DNA of 64,000 bases from Nocardia aurantia. GTDB taxonomy: Bacteria > Actinomycetota > Actinomycetes > Mycobacteriales > Mycobacteriaceae. The notes under the pieces are model-generated. The model made no database searches and was not told the origin of the DNA. It was given only the letters and a program-made list of their open reading frames with translations. This document shows, in pieces, positions 1 to 8,386 of the stretch (position 1 is its first letter; each line of letters begins with the position of its first letter). The translations under genes and the position numbers were made by a program. Where the stretch lies: assembly GCF_009604425.1 (NCBI RefSeq), contig NZ_WEGI01000005.1, positions 248,001 through 312,000 of the forward strand, written 5' to 3'.

Positions 1-770
1 GCCTGCAGCTGTTCGGCGTCGCCCGGGCCGGGGGTGCGTCCGGGATCCGGATACTCCGGGGGCAGGTATCCGCTGCGATAACCGATGGCCGCCGGCCGCG
101 ATTCGGGGGCGATCGACCGGTACGCCGCGACCAGGTACGGGGACAGCTCGTGCACCAGCGACAACCGCTGGGCGAGCAGTTCCGCGCCGTGGACGGCCAG
201 ATGCCCGTCCCACACGTCCAGCGTGCTCAATTCGGTACCGGCGGACCGTGATCGGGCCTGCTTACCGGCCGTCTTCAACAGCGCCGACCGCTGTCGCAGC
301 ACCCGGTCGTAGTCGGCGCGCACCCCGGCCAGGCGGGGCAACCGGGCTGTGCACAACTCGTCGAGAAAGCGGCGGCGCTCGGACGGATCGCCACGCACCA
401 GGGCGAGATCCTCCGGAGCGAACAACACCGTCGGCAGGATGCCGAGGATCTCCCGGGTGCGGCGGACCGGCGACCGGTTGATCTGCGCCCGGTTCGCCGA
501 ACCCTGATTGAGTTCCACGTCGATGCGTAGTTCGCGGCCGGAGTTGACCACCGTCGCGCCGACCCGGGCCTTGGGCGCGCCGATGCGGAGCAGCGGGGCC
601 TCGGAAGCCACCCGGTGTGAACCGAGTGTGGACAGGTAGCCGATCGCCTCGATCAGATTGGTCTTGCCGTTGCCGTTGGCGCCCAGGAAAACCGTGCGGC
701 CCGCGGGCAATTCGAGCTCCGCCTGCTCCCAGGAGCGGAAGTCGCGCAGCGTCAATGACCGGATGTACAC
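1..770 (-). CDS. recF: DNA replication/repair protein RecF (partial, 3' end outside window)
   Basis: RecF is an SMC-like ATPase that loads RecA at gapped DNA and helps restart replication. The reading frame starts at a GTG (rc of 768-770) and runs off the left edge, so about 256 of the usual 370-390 residues are visible. The N-terminus reads [14 protein letters not shown], and a Walker A motif GANGNGKT lies at residues 30-37. The downstream segment [20 protein letters not shown] and the [14 protein letters not shown] motif are typical RecF. It follows dnaN in the same direction with a 133-bp gap that carries DnaA boxes. No gnd gene intervenes, as in M. tuberculosis and unlike some other mycobacteria. 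Identification is secure; the C-terminal half is not visible. Confidence 0.95.
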   Translation of the reverse strand, partial: MYIRSLTLRDFRSWEQAELELPAGRTVFLGANGNGKTNLIEAIGYLSTLGSHRVASEAPLLRIGAPKARVGATVVNSGRELRIDVELNQGSANRAQINRSPVRRTREILGILPTVLFAPEDLALVRGDPSERRRFLDELCTARLPRLAGVRADYDRVLRQRSALLKTAGKQARSRSAGTELSTLDVWDGHLAVHGAELLAQRLSLVHELSPYLVAAYRSIAPESRPAAIGYRSGYLPPEYPDPGRTPGPGDAEQLQ

Positions 771-839
771 GCTACGCACCCCCTGCCGAAACTTCCGCCG
801 GAGCTCGCCGACCGGCGGGTGATCCCCGAAGATCGAGAG

Positions 840-901
840 TTATCCACAGATTTATCAACACTGTCCACAACTGAGGAGCAACTGTGGACACAGACCACGG
901 G
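840..901. promoter_or_regulatory. DnaA-box cluster in the dnaN-recF gap
   Basis: Four DnaA-box-like 9-mers lie within 62 bp: a perfect TTATCCACA at 840-848, TTATCAACA at 852-860, CTGTCCACA at 861-869 and, inverted, TGTGGACAC at 893-901. The cluster sits immediately 3' of dnaN and about 70 bp upstream of recF. Either control of recF by DnaA or a DnaA-titrating site would fit; the sequence alone does not decide. Confidence 0.7.
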
Positions 902-903
902 CA

Positions 904-2073
904 TCAGCCCGGCAGCCGCACCGGCATCAGCAGGTAGATGTACTTGCTCTCCAGCGCGGCGAAGGCCCCCGAATCGAGAACCGCCGGATCTTCCTCGGCC
1001 GTCGGGCACATTACCGCAGGCCTGCTGGGAGTGGTGAATCCGAAGGTCACCCGGTCCGAATGCAGGGCCGCCAGGCCGTCATTGAGGTAGCCGGGGTTGA
1101 ACGCGATGGTCAGCGCTTCACCCTGGAACTCGGCCTCGAGCCATTCCTCGGCGCGACCCGCGTCGTCGCCGCCGGCGGTGAGTCGCAGGCCCTGCTCGGA
1201 GAACTCCAGCCGGACCTGAGCGCCGCGCTCGGCGACCAGGGCCACACGTTTGATCGCCTCGATCAGCGCGCTCACCTGGAGCGTCGCGATCGAGGTGTGC
1301 TCTTTGGGGAGCAATTGGCGGAACTTGGGGAATTCCGCGTCGAGCAGGCGGGTGGTGGTGCGGCGGCCACCGTTGACGATGCCGAGCAGGCCGTCGGTTC
1401 CGGTGCCGAACGCCAGCTGCACCGGGACGTCGGAGGCGCCGAGCGTCTTGGCGGACTCGGACAGGGTGCGTGCGGGGACCAGCACCGCGGTCTCCACATC
1501 GGGACGGCCGGGCTGCCACTCCAGATGCCGCACCGCGAGCCGGAATCGGTCGGTGGCCGCGAGCACGATCTGCGAGCCGGAGATCTCGACCCGGATGCCG
1601 GTGAGCATGGGGAGCGTGTCGTCGCGGCCGGCGGCGACGGCGACCTGGCCGACCGCCTGGGAGAACACATCCACACCGAGCTCACCGGTCTGCGGCGGCA
1701 GCTCCGGCAGCTGGGGATAATCCTCGACCGGCATGGTCGGCAGCGAGAACTTCGCACTGCCGCAGGCGATCAGCACGCGGGTGCCGTCCACGGAGACGTC
1801 GACGGGTTTGTTCGGCAGCGCCTTGGTGATGTCGGCCAGCAGACGGCCGGAGACCAGCACCTGCCCGGGCCCGGCGACCTCGGCGGCGACTCGCATCTGC
1901 GCGGAGACCTCGTAATCGAATCCGGAGACCGTCAGGCCCCCCTCGTCGGCCACCAGCAGGACGCCACCGAGTACGGGCACCGGCGGGCGCGACGGCAGGC
2001 TACGGGCCACCCAGGCGACGGATTCCGCGAAATCCTCGCGAGCGACCCGAAACTTCATGCTTGCAAGCTCCAT
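904..2073 (-). CDS. dnaN: DNA polymerase III subunit beta (sliding clamp)
   Basis: The beta clamp is a ring-shaped dimer that tethers DNA polymerase III and repair enzymes to DNA. The 389-residue product has three clamp domains: [15 protein letters not shown] (N-terminal), [26 protein letters not shown] (middle) and the C-terminal end [12 protein letters not shown] that lines the partner-binding pocket. The gene is transcribed away from oriC, between dnaA and recF. Two ATG starts are possible. The one used here gives [10 protein letters not shown]; the internal ATG at 2058 gives [10 protein letters not shown] and has a GGAG nine bases upstream. Length and order match the actinobacterial family, so function is secure and only the start is open. 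Confidence 0.97.
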   Translation of the reverse strand: MELASMKFRVAREDFAESVAWVARSLPSRPPVPVLGGVLLVADEGGLTVSGFDYEVSAQMRVAAEVAGPGQVLVSGRLLADITKALPNKPVDVSVDGTRVLIACGSAKFSLPTMPVEDYPQLPELPPQTGELGVDVFSQAVGQVAVAAGRDDTLPMLTGIRVEISGSQIVLAATDRFRLAVRHLEWQPGRPDVETAVLVPARTLSESAKTLGASDVPVQLAFGTGTDGLLGIVNGGRRTTTRLLDAEFPKFRQLLPKEHTSIATLQVSALIEAIKRVALVAERGAQVRLEFSEQGLRLTAGGDDAGRAEEWLEAEFQGEALTIAFNPGYLNDGLAALHSDRVTFGFTTPSRPAVMCPTAEEDPAVLDSGAFAALESKYIYLLMPVRLPG

Positions 2074-2510
2074 CGCCCGGTCTGTCCTCTCCAGTCTCGA
2101 TAAAGGTCGTGATCAGTTCGGCTCGTCGAAAACGGCTGCCGGCTCGAGCATCGGTGCTGAATCGGCCGCCGACGACGTCCCCCACGGAGTGTGGCACAGG
2201 CGACCGACACCAAACCGTACTCGGGACCGACCGCCATGGCTACGGCACCCCTCCGTCCGGCGCGGCGCATTCGGGCACCGGACGAGAGCGACTCGTATAT
2301 CGGACGTCCGCCTTGCAGTCGGCCCGTTCGCCGTCGCGCGGCCCCTGCTGTGCGCATCGCGGCGTGGGTCCGCTCGCCGCCGCGCTGGGGGTTCGCTGTC
2401 CTCCTTGCCGATCGTTCGCCGACTCGTCTCGGCTGGGTCCGGCCGCTCACTCCCCGACCCGAGTTTCCACACACCCTGTTTTAGAAGAAGTTATTCAAGG
2501 AAGAGAACTG

Positions 2511-2544
2511 AAGTAGTAGTAGGCACTGTGGATTCTGTGGACTT
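2511..2544 (-). other. candidate DnaA-trio origin-unwinding element beside tandem DnaA boxes
   Basis: Read on the minus strand, two abutting DnaA boxes (AAGTCCACA, GAATCCACA; 2544-2527) are followed by a 4-base spacer GTGC and then CTA CTA CTA CTT (2522-2511). An AT-richer stretch follows to about 2479. This is the order described for the B. subtilis basal unwinding system: double-stranded DnaA boxes, short GC-rich spacer, then trinucleotides bound by DnaA as single strand. Function is inferred from that pattern. Confidence 0.65.
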
Positions 2545-2726
2545 CGGCCATATCCGCAGGTGGGAACGTGTGGCGGCATGGGGATGTCCGGCGGATGTCT
2601 CGAGGATGAACGGGGAGCCGCTGTGGACGCCGCGAAACTGTCCCACGCTCATCCTCGAGCCATCCTCGAGTTCTCCAGGGAAAACGGGCCTGTTGTACAC
2701 ACTGTGCGTAATCAGGTGCACAACCA

Positions 2727-2770
2727 GGGGATTCCTCGAGGACTCCACGGGGACTCCTCGAGGAATCCAC
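2727..2770. repeat. tandem pair of 22-bp palindromic repeats in oriC (GGANTCCTCGAGGANTCC)
   Basis: Two head-to-tail 22-bp units (2727-2748 and 2749-2770) each contain the palindrome GGANTCCTCGAGGANTCC followed by AC. The TCC-AC end of each unit resembles half of a DnaA box (TCCAC). The units differ at only two positions. Confidence 0.85.
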
Positions 2771-2900
2771 AGGCCGAATCGGCCGTCGTCGCAGCTCAGC
2801 CCCCGTGGATGAAATCGCCTGTGGGAACTGTGGATCACCACCTGTGAGCAAAGCCGCGCGCGCCCTGTGCGCAGACCTGTGGGAAACCGGTGCACAACAA

Positions 2901-2944
2901 CGGTTCTCCTCGAGGACTCCACAAGAATTCCTCGAGGAGTCCAC
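2901..2944. repeat. second pair of 22-bp palindromic repeats in oriC
   Basis: TCCTCGAGGANTCCAC occurs at 2907-2922 and again at 2929-2944, 22 bp apart as in the first pair. The outer left arm of the palindrome is degraded here, while the TCCTCGAGGA core and the TCCAC tail are intact. Confidence 0.8.
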
Positions 2945-2950
2945 ACCACG

Positions 2951-2990
2951 AAAAAGCCGATCCCCCCAGGTCAACCGGGGGGATCGGCTT
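2951..2990 (-). terminator. rho-independent terminator of dnaA
   Basis: A perfect 14-bp stem (2954-2967 with 2977-2990) and a 9-base loop lie just beyond the dnaA stop. On the minus strand the stem is followed by a run of T (2955-2951). It separates dnaA transcription from oriC. Confidence 0.85.
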
Positions 2991-3001
2991 GTGGACAGCG
3001 A

Positions 3002-4807
3002 TCAGCGGGAGCGCTGTTTGATTCGGGCTGTGAGTTCCTGAACCTGGTCGTACACCCGGCGCCGTTCGGTCATCTCCTTGCGCACCTTCTTCTCCGCGTA
3101 CATCACCGTGGTGTGGTCGCGGCCGAACGCCTGGCCGATCTTCGGGAGCGACAGATCGGTGAGCTCCCGGCACAGGTACATCGCGATCTGGCGCGCCTGG
3201 GCCAGCGGCCGCGCCTTGCCCGGCCCGGTCAGCTCCTCGAGCGTGGTGTTGAAGTACTCGGCGGTGACGGCCATGATCGTCGACGCGGTGATCTCCAGCG
3301 TGGCGGTGTCCGGCATCAGATCCCGCAGCACCACCTCCGCCAGGGACAGGTCCAGCGGCTGGCCGTTCAGTGAGGCGAAGGCGGTGACGCGGATGAGCGC
3401 GCCCTCCAGCTCCCGGATATTGCGCTCGACCCGGCTGGCGATGAGTTCGAGCACGTCGTGCGGTACGTCCAGCCGGTCCATCCGGGCCTTCTTGCGCAGG
3501 ATGGCGATCCGGGTCTCGAGCTCCGGCGGCTGCACATCGGTGATCAGCCCCCATTCGAAGCGGGTGCGTAACCGCTCCTCCAGCGTCGCGAGCTGTTTGG
3601 GCGGCCGATCCGAGGAGACCACGATCTGCTTGTTCGCGTTGTGCAGGGTGTTGAAGGTGTGGAAGAACTCCTCCTGGATGCCTTCCTTGCCCTCGATGAA
3701 CTGGATGTCGTCGACCAGCAGGATGTCGGTCTCGCGGTAGCGGCGCTTGAACGCGACCTTGCGGTCGTCGCGGAGGCTGTTGATGAAGTCGTTGGTGAAC
3801 TCCTCGGTGGACACGTACTTGACCCGCATCCCCGGGAACAGTCGCTGGGCGTAGTGACCGGCCGCGTGTAACAAGTGGGTTTTCCCCAAACCCGAAGCGC
3901 CCCAGACGAACAGCGGGTTGTACGCGCGCGCCGGCGCCTCCGCGATGGCAACCGCGGCCGCGTGCGCGAAGCGGTTGGAGGCCCCGATGACGAAGGTCTC
4001 GAAGGTGTACTTGGCGTTCAAACTCGCCGCCGACGGCGCGGCCGCCTGCTGCGGCGGCTCCGGCGGCTTGTTGAAGTAGGTCGGCCACGAGTTGCGGACA
4101 TTCACGACCGGCTCGTCGTCCTCGGCGTGGTCCTCGACCGGGCGCCGGGTGGGCGGTACCGCCTGGGCCGGCGGCGCCGGTTCCGGCGCGAACAACGACT
4201 CCTGCCGGGCGGCCTCCGTGGCGGCGCGCATCGGGGGTAGGTCCAGGTCACGACGGGCGGGCCGCATGGACCCGCCCTCGTCATCGTCCGGCAATTCTCC
4301 GGCCATCGGTTGCGGCGGGAACGCGGGCTGGGGATAGTCGGGCCGCGCGGGGTAGTCACCGGGGGTGAGATAGCGCGGCGGTGGATAGTCCGCCGGTGCG
4401 GAGTAGTCGGGGGCGACCGGGTAACCCACCGGTTCGCGCGGGGCCTCGCGGGGGCGTTCCGGCCGGGAGGTGAGCCGGGCGTGGCGCGGCGAGGCGGCCG
4501 GCCGGTCGACCGGCGGGTTGGCCGGAGCGGCGATCCGGACCCCCAGTCCCTCCACCTGGGGGCCGAGCCGGCGGGCCAGCGAGCGCAGGATCGGTTCGCG
4601 CAGATCGCGTTCGATGGCCTCCTGGGCCAGGGACGACGGCACCGACAGCAGCGCGAAGCCCTGGGCCACGGTCAGCGGCCTGACCAGGCCCAACCACGCC
4701 TTCTGGGCGTTGCTCACCGCCGGGATGGCCCCGTCGGCGGAGCCGGTGGTGAGTTCGGCCACCACCTCGGGCCAGACGGCGGTCAACACGTTCTGCTCGT
4801 CGTCCAC
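3002..4807 (-). CDS. dnaA: chromosomal replication initiator DnaA
   Basis: DnaA binds DnaA boxes at oriC, melts the origin and helps load DnaB helicase. The 601-residue product has domain I at about 1-100 ([30 protein letters not shown]). A long Pro/Tyr/Arg-rich domain II follows at about 100-260 with repeated DYP motifs. The AAA+ domain runs from about 264 ([19 protein letters not shown]) with Walker A GASGLGKT near 305 and Walker [10 protein letters not shown]. Domain IV ends in the DNA-binding signature [21 protein letters not shown] chose the GTG at 4807 because GGGGAGGAAACATAC precedes it and the product then begins like mycobacterial DnaA; the open frame continues upstream to 4957 but that part looks non-coding. 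M. tuberculosis DnaA is 507 residues; the extra length is in domain II. Confidence 0.97.
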   Translation of the reverse strand: MDDEQNVLTAVWPEVVAELTTGSADGAIPAVSNAQKAWLGLVRPLTVAQGFALLSVPSSLAQEAIERDLREPILRSLARRLGPQVEGLGVRIAAPANPPVDRPAASPRHARLTSRPERPREAPREPVGYPVAPDYSAPADYPPPRYLTPGDYPARPDYPQPAFPPQPMAGELPDDDEGGSMRPARRDLDLPPMRAATEAARQESLFAPEPAPPAQAVPPTRRPVEDHAEDDEPVVNVRNSWPTYFNKPPEPPQQAAAPSAASLNAKYTFETFVIGASNRFAHAAAVAIAEAPARAYNPLFVWGASGLGKTHLLHAAGHYAQRLFPGMRVKYVSTEEFTNDFINSLRDDRKVAFKRRYRETDILLVDDIQFIEGKEGIQEEFFHTFNTLHNANKQIVVSSDRPPKQLATLEERLRTRFEWGLITDVQPPELETRIAILRKKARMDRLDVPHDVLELIASRVERNIRELEGALIRVTAFASLNGQPLDLSLAEVVLRDLMPDTATLEITASTIMAVTAEYFNTTLEELTGPGKARPLAQARQIAMYLCRELTDLSLPKIGQAFGRDHTTVMYAEKKVRKEMTERRRVYDQVQELTARIKQRSR

Positions 4808-4947
4808 GTATGTTTCCTCCCCGCAAGGTAGATCGATAGGAGCAGACGGTGCCACGCCTGTGTCCGAAGCAGCACGGGCGTCGGCGCTGATCGGCGACGA
4901 GCCGTCCGGTGGGCTGGTGGCTGGTACGAATATGCCACTCCGGGGGT

Positions 4948-4979
4948 ATTTCCACACAATTATCCACAGATGTGGAGAA
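4948..4979. promoter_or_regulatory. DnaA-box cluster upstream of dnaA
   Basis: Three DnaA-box-like 9-mers are packed here: ATTTCCACA (4948-4956), a perfect TTATCCACA (4960-4968) and inverted TGTGGAGAA (4971-4979). They lie about 140-170 bp upstream of the dnaA GTG, a location compatible with autoregulation of dnaA. Confidence 0.65.
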
Positions 4980-5192
4980 CCACAGTGGTGTGAGTTGCGC
5001 GGCTGGAGATCGTCACTCCGCAGCCCGTCCGGCGATCATTCAGCTAACTACTGGCTACGCACAGTAACCGGGGTCGGAACCGGTGGCAAGGGACCGGTAT
5101 CGGCGCCGTGTCGCGGCACGTAGGGGCCGGTTTCGGCGGTGACGGCAACCATTCCCGGCGATGCCGGGGCGGCGTGTCGGAGGACCCCGGGT

Positions 5193-5221
5193 TTGACCCT
5201 GCCGCAGCCGATCAGTACTCT
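5193..5221 (+). promoter_or_regulatory. candidate rpmH-rnpA promoter
   Basis: TTGACC (5193-5198) and TACTCT (5216-5221) are separated by 17 bp, a fair SigA-type promoter pattern. It lies about 170 bp upstream of the rpmH start. This rests on motif match alone. Confidence 0.4.
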
Positions 5222-5392
5222 CGTACAGTCACCCATTGACGAGGTGGCGGCTGCTTGCTGCCCGGGTCGCGATGGGCGTTGCGCTGAAGGCGTGCCGACG
5301 AGTCGGCGTCGCTCTCCGTCGCGAATACCTAGTTTCACCGAACAGCTACGGGTGCCTCGAAACGGCATCCACCGACTCGAGGAGTGTTGACC

Positions 5393-5536
5393 GTGGCCAA
5401 GGGCAAGCGGACGTTCCAGCCGAACAACCGTCGTCGTGCGCGGGTTCACGGATTCCGTCTCCGGATGCGCACCCGTGCGGGCCGCGCCATCGTCTCGGCG
5501 CGCCGCGGCAAGGGCCGCGCCAAGCTCACGGCCTGA
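5393..5536 (+). CDS. rpmH: 50S ribosomal protein L34
   Basis: L34 is a small, very basic protein of the large ribosomal subunit. The product has 47 residues, the same length as M. tuberculosis L34, and begins [20 protein letters not shown], followed by [14 protein letters not shown]. Start is the GTG at 5393; GAGGAGT lies about 13 nt upstream, and an in-frame GTG at 5384 is an alternative. It is the first gene of the conserved rpmH-rnpA-yidD-yidC-jag-rsmG block and lies divergent from dnaA. Confidence 0.97.
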   Translation: MAKGKRTFQPNNRRRARVHGFRLRMRTRAGRAIVSARRGKGRAKLTA

Positions 5537-5615
5537 TCCGTCGGCACCGGCGTCATGCCCCGTCCGCCGTACGGTCCACTGCCTCCCTCCGCCCGTTACG
5601 CGCTCGGACACTCGG

Positions 5616-6119
5616 GTGTTGCCTGAGCCGTATCGGCTGCATCATCGTGCTGATTTCTCCCGGACGGTGCGCAGTGGCCGACGAGTCGGGAGGCGTGATG
5701 TCGTCGTGCATCTACTGCAGCCGTCCCCGGCCGTGTCCGGGGACGAGCGGCATCCGGCTATCCGGGTCGGGGGGCCGCGTTTCGGATTGATCGTCAGCAA
5801 GGCGGTGGGCACCGCGGTGATACGACACCGTGTGGCCCGCCGCCTGCGTCATATGTGCGCCGGTTTGATAGCTGAGCTGCCCGATGAGGCGGACGTCGTC
5901 ATCCGTGCGCTACCCGGCGCCGCCGGCGCCTCGTCCGCCGAACTCGAACGGCAGGTGCGAGGTGCGCTGCGACGGCTGTCGCCCGGGATGGCCGAGGGCC
6001 GGCCGCGGGAAAACCATGATTCACGTGAAACATCGATGTCGGGTGACGGATCCCGGATGTCACGTGACACTCGAAGTATGACCGTCAGAGACACGGCTGC
6101 CGAAGACAAGCCGTCATGA
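5616..6119 (+). CDS. rnpA: ribonuclease P protein component
   Basis: RnpA is the protein subunit of RNase P, which matures the 5' ends of tRNAs. From the GTG at 5616 the product has 167 residues. It starts LPEPYRLHHRADFSRTVRSGRR and carries the family signature AVIRHRVARRLRH (the RNR region, here RHRVARRLRH) and a C-terminal helix DEADVVIRALPGA. Homology ends near residue 130 (LRRLSPGMAEGR). About 40 further residues rich in Ser, Asp and Arg follow, and that tail contains the parS-like site at 6017-6032. The stop overlaps the yidD start by ATGA (6116-6119). The start is uncertain, since several in-frame GTG/ATG codons lie upstream. Confidence 0.92.
   Translation: MLPEPYRLHHRADFSRTVRSGRRVGRRDVVVHLLQPSPAVSGDERHPAIRVGGPRFGLIVSKAVGTAVIRHRVARRLRHMCAGLIAELPDEADVVIRALPGAAGASSAELERQVRGALRRLSPGMAEGRPRENHDSRETSMSGDGSRMSRDTRSMTVRDTAAEDKPS
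6017..6032. other. parS: parS-like ParB-binding site 1 (within rnpA)
   Basis: TGATTCACGTGAAACA matches the universal parS palindrome TGTTTCACGTGAAACA at 15 of 16 positions. It lies in the codons of the C-terminal tail of RnpA, about 4.5 kb upstream of parB. Confidence 0.85.
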
Positions 6120-6493
6120 TCGGATTCCGTACGGTGGCCCGGCTGCCCGTGAATCTGCTGATCTTTCTCATCGAGCTGTACCGGACCTACGTCTCCCCCA
6201 CTCGCATGCCGGTGTGCCGGTTCACCCCCACCTGTAGCGAGTACGCGGTGACCGCGCTGCGCACCCGAGGGCTGTTCGTCGGCCTCGGATTGACGGCCGT
6301 CCGATTGGCCAAATGCGCACCCTGGCACCCTGGTGGGTGGGACCCCGTTCCGGAGTCGAAGCGGCACCACGCGGCCGCCCCGGTTGCGGATGCGGCCGTC
6401 AGTATTCCGGCCGAGGACCAGTCGGCCGATGACAAGCCTTGGAATAGGTCGCCGCACGCGGTGACCGGCGATACGACCGACGGGAGTACATAG
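6116..6493 (+). CDS. yidD: membrane protein insertion efficiency factor YidD
   Basis: YidD is a small membrane-associated protein that assists YidC-dependent insertion. The product has 125 residues. The family core is clear: [21 protein letters not shown], then [18 protein letters not shown] with its conserved cysteines, then [15 protein letters not shown]. Residues beyond about 82 are a low-complexity tail (Ala/Asp/Thr) that is not part of the family. The ATG overlaps the rnpA stop, so the two are probably translationally coupled, and yidC follows 4 bp after the stop. Confidence 0.94.
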   Translation: MIGFRTVARLPVNLLIFLIELYRTYVSPTRMPVCRFTPTCSEYAVTALRTRGLFVGLGLTAVRLAKCAPWHPGGWDPVPESKRHHAAAPVADAAVSIPAEDQSADDKPWNRSPHAVTGDTTDGST

Positions 6494-6497
6494 AGCC

Positions 6498-7649
6498 GTG
6501 CTCGACTTCATCTACTATCCGGTGTCCTGGATCTTGTGGTTCTGGCACCGAGTCTTCGGGTTTGCTTTCGGCAAGGACAGCGGGCTCGCCTGGGCCCTTG
6601 CCGTGGTATTCCTGGTCTTCACGCTGCGGCTGGTTCTCTACAAGCCGTTCGTGAAGCAGGTCCGGACCACCCGGCAGATGCAGGAGCTACAGCCGCAGAT
6701 CAAGGCGCTGCAGGCGAAGTACAAGAACGACCGCCAGAAGATGGCGGTCGAGATGCAGAAGCTGCAGAAGGACCACGGCTTCAATCCGCTGATGGGCTGT
6801 CTGCCGGTGCTGGCCCAGGTGCCGGTCTTCATCGGTCTGTATCACGTCCTGCGATCGTTCAACCGAGTCGGCGGCAGCTCCGGCTTCGCCGGCTTCGGCA
6901 AGACTCCTGCTATGAGCGCATACCAGAACGCGCACACCGCCAACTACGTCTTCAACGCCGACGACGTGCAGTCGTTCCTGCGGGCCCGCATCTTCGGGGC
7001 GCCCATCTCGGCCGCGATCACGACCCCGAAGTCTCAGCTGGAGGCGTTTGCCGATTACGGCGGCATCCCGCACATCGTGAACATGGCCGCGGTGGCGATC
7101 CCGCTGATGATCATCGCCGGCCTCGCCACCCACTTCAATGCTCGCGCCTCCGTGGCCCGGCAGACCGAAGCGGCGGCGGCCAACCCGCAGGCCGCGATGA
7201 TGAACAAGCTCGCGCTCTACGTGTTCCCGCTCGGCGTCATGGTCGGTGGCCCGTTCCTGCCGATCGCGATCCTGCTCTACTGGGTCTCCAACAACATCTG
7301 GACCTACGGGCAGCAGCACCTGGTCTTCGGCCGGATCGATAAGGAAGAACAGGCGAAGAAGCAGGAGGCCCTGGATCGCCGCGCACAGAACGCGCCGAAG
7401 CCCGGCGCCAAGCCGGTCGATCCGAAGAAGAAGGCCACCGCCGTGGATGCCCCCGTCGTCGATGCTCCGGTAGAGAGTGACACCGCCACCCGCAACGGTC
7501 GGCCGAAGGACACCACGCCGACCGCCTCGCAGAACGGTTCCGCCGCAAAGTCGTCGGGGAAGGCGGGCGCGTCGTCCGGCCGGCCGGGCCAGGGCAACCG
7601 GAAGCGGTCCGGGAATCGTGGTCGGCCGAATCAAAAGAAGCGCCGCTGA
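6498..7649 (+). CDS. yidC: membrane protein insertase YidC
   Basis: YidC inserts and folds inner-membrane proteins, alone or with SecYEG. The 383-residue product starts at GTG 6498 with [20 protein letters not shown]. It has the cytoplasmic hairpin [20 protein letters not shown] and the conserved [21 protein letters not shown] segment. Later membrane segments include [20 protein letters not shown] and [16 protein letters not shown]. The C-terminal ~95 residues are basic and Lys/Ala/Pro-rich, ending NQKKRR, which in this family contacts ribosomes. It lies between yidD and jag in the usual order. Confidence 0.96.
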   Translation: MLDFIYYPVSWILWFWHRVFGFAFGKDSGLAWALAVVFLVFTLRLVLYKPFVKQVRTTRQMQELQPQIKALQAKYKNDRQKMAVEMQKLQKDHGFNPLMGCLPVLAQVPVFIGLYHVLRSFNRVGGSSGFAGFGKTPAMSAYQNAHTANYVFNADDVQSFLRARIFGAPISAAITTPKSQLEAFADYGGIPHIVNMAAVAIPLMIIAGLATHFNARASVARQTEAAAANPQAAMMNKLALYVFPLGVMVGGPFLPIAILLYWVSNNIWTYGQQHLVFGRIDKEEQAKKQEALDRRAQNAPKPGAKPVDPKKKATAVDAPVVDAPVESDTATRNGRPKDTTPTASQNGSAAKSSGKAGASSGRPGQGNRKRSGNRGRPNQKKRR

Positions 7650-7731
7650 GACCCCATTTGATACGGGCATCCCGGTACCGGCGGGGTCCGGCACCGGATT
7701 CGACGAATGATGCAGATGAAGGAAACGACAC

Positions 7732-8301
7732 ATGACTGTTGAGACCGACGGAGGGGACGCGACGGTGGCTCTGGACACCTCGACGGCGGACCCGGCGCAG
7801 ACCGAACTGGATGCGGTCGGCGACGATGTGAACGACAGCGAGGAGGCGCTGATCGAGGAGGGCGAGATCGCCGGCGACTATCTCGAGCAACTGCTGGATG
7901 TGCTCGACTTCGACGGTGACATCGACCTGGACGTGGAGGGCGATCGGGCCGTCGTAAGCATCGACGGTGGCCGCGATCTGTCGAAGCTGGTCGGTCGGCG
8001 CGGTGAGGTGCTCGACGCGCTCCAGGAGCTGACCCGGTTGGCGGTGCAGCAGGCGACGGGCGTGCGCAGCCGCCTGATGCTCGACGTGGCGGGCTGGCGG
8101 GCCAAGCGACGCACGGACTTGAGCACGCTCGGCTCCGAGGCGGCGCAGCGGGTGCTCTCCTCCGGTGAGCCGGAATCGCTGCCGCCCATGACTCCCTTCG
8201 AGCGCAAGATCGTGCACGATGCGGTGTCGTCGGTGGACGGGGTCACCAGCGAGAGCGAGGGCGCCGAGCCCAATCGCTATGTGGTGGTTCTGCCGAGCTG
8301 A
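7732..8301 (+). CDS. jag: Jag/KhpB-type RNA-binding protein (SpoIIIJ-associated)
   Basis: This is a KH/R3H RNA-binding protein encoded next to yidC in most Gram-positives and linked to cell elongation in firmicutes. The 189-residue product has an acidic N-terminus and a KH-like domain from about residue 60 ([20 protein letters not shown], then [20 protein letters not shown]). A C-terminal R3H-type segment follows ([19 protein letters not shown] ... [11 protein letters not shown]). Start ATG 7732 follows AAGGAAACGAC. A hairpin terminator follows the stop, so jag may end the transcript begun at rpmH. Confidence 0.93.
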   Translation: MTVETDGGDATVALDTSTADPAQTELDAVGDDVNDSEEALIEEGEIAGDYLEQLLDVLDFDGDIDLDVEGDRAVVSIDGGRDLSKLVGRRGEVLDALQELTRLAVQQATGVRSRLMLDVAGWRAKRRTDLSTLGSEAAQRVLSSGEPESLPPMTPFERKIVHDAVSSVDGVTSESEGAEPNRYVVVLPS

Positions 8302-8318
8302 TCGACGTGTCGCTCATC

Positions 8319-8347
8319 GGGCCCCCGGTTCATCGAACCGGGGGCCC
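8319..8347 (+). terminator. hairpin terminator after jag
   Basis: A 13-bp perfect stem (8319-8331 with 8335-8347) closed by a 3-base loop follows the jag stop by 17 bp. The downstream U-tract is weak (TACTCTTG). Confidence 0.65.
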
Positions 8348-8386
8348 TACTCTTGTCCGAGATACCTGCGGGATCCAGAGGGAAGG

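Larger units (their letters stand above)
2074..3001. other. oriC: oriC, chromosomal replication origin
   Basis: The 928-bp dnaN-dnaA gap has no credible gene and holds many DnaA-box-like 9-mers (TGTGGAnnn or its complement). Clear ones are 2527-2535 and 2536-2544 (abutting), 2622-2630, TTGTACACA at 2693-2701, 2820-2828 and 2829-2837 (abutting), TGTGAGCAA at 2843-2851, 2878-2886 and 2990-2998. The most AT-rich part is 2479-2522, next to the 2527/2536 boxes. The half nearer dnaN (2074-2470) shows no repeats or boxes I can support. Position between dnaA and dnaN is the standard actinobacterial oriC location. Confidence 0.95.
4808..5392. promoter_or_regulatory. dnaA-rpmH divergent intergenic region
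   Basis: This 585-bp gap separates dnaA (minus) from rpmH (plus) and should carry promoters in both directions. The dnaA Shine-Dalgarno GGGGAGGA lies directly at the left edge (minus strand). A DnaA-box cluster lies at 4948-4979 and a candidate rpmH promoter at 5193-5221. I see no small gene that looks coding in the remainder. Confidence 0.7.

Noticed and set aside
2491..2974. Overlapping open frames on the minus strand within oriC
   Set aside because: Their codons are made of the repeated CTCGAG palindromes and DnaA boxes, and they show no family features. Open frames are expected by chance in GC-rich DNA.
4808..4957. N-terminal 50-residue extension of DnaA by an upstream ATG
   Set aside because: The GTG at 4807 has a strong GGGGAGG ribosome-binding site and gives the family N-terminus; the extension is unconserved and approaches DnaA boxes.
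6058..6069. TGTCACGTGACA palindrome as a fifth parS site
   Set aside because: It shares only the CACGTG centre with parS and lacks the TTTC/GAAA arms, so ParB binding is unlikely, although closeness to site 1 is curious.
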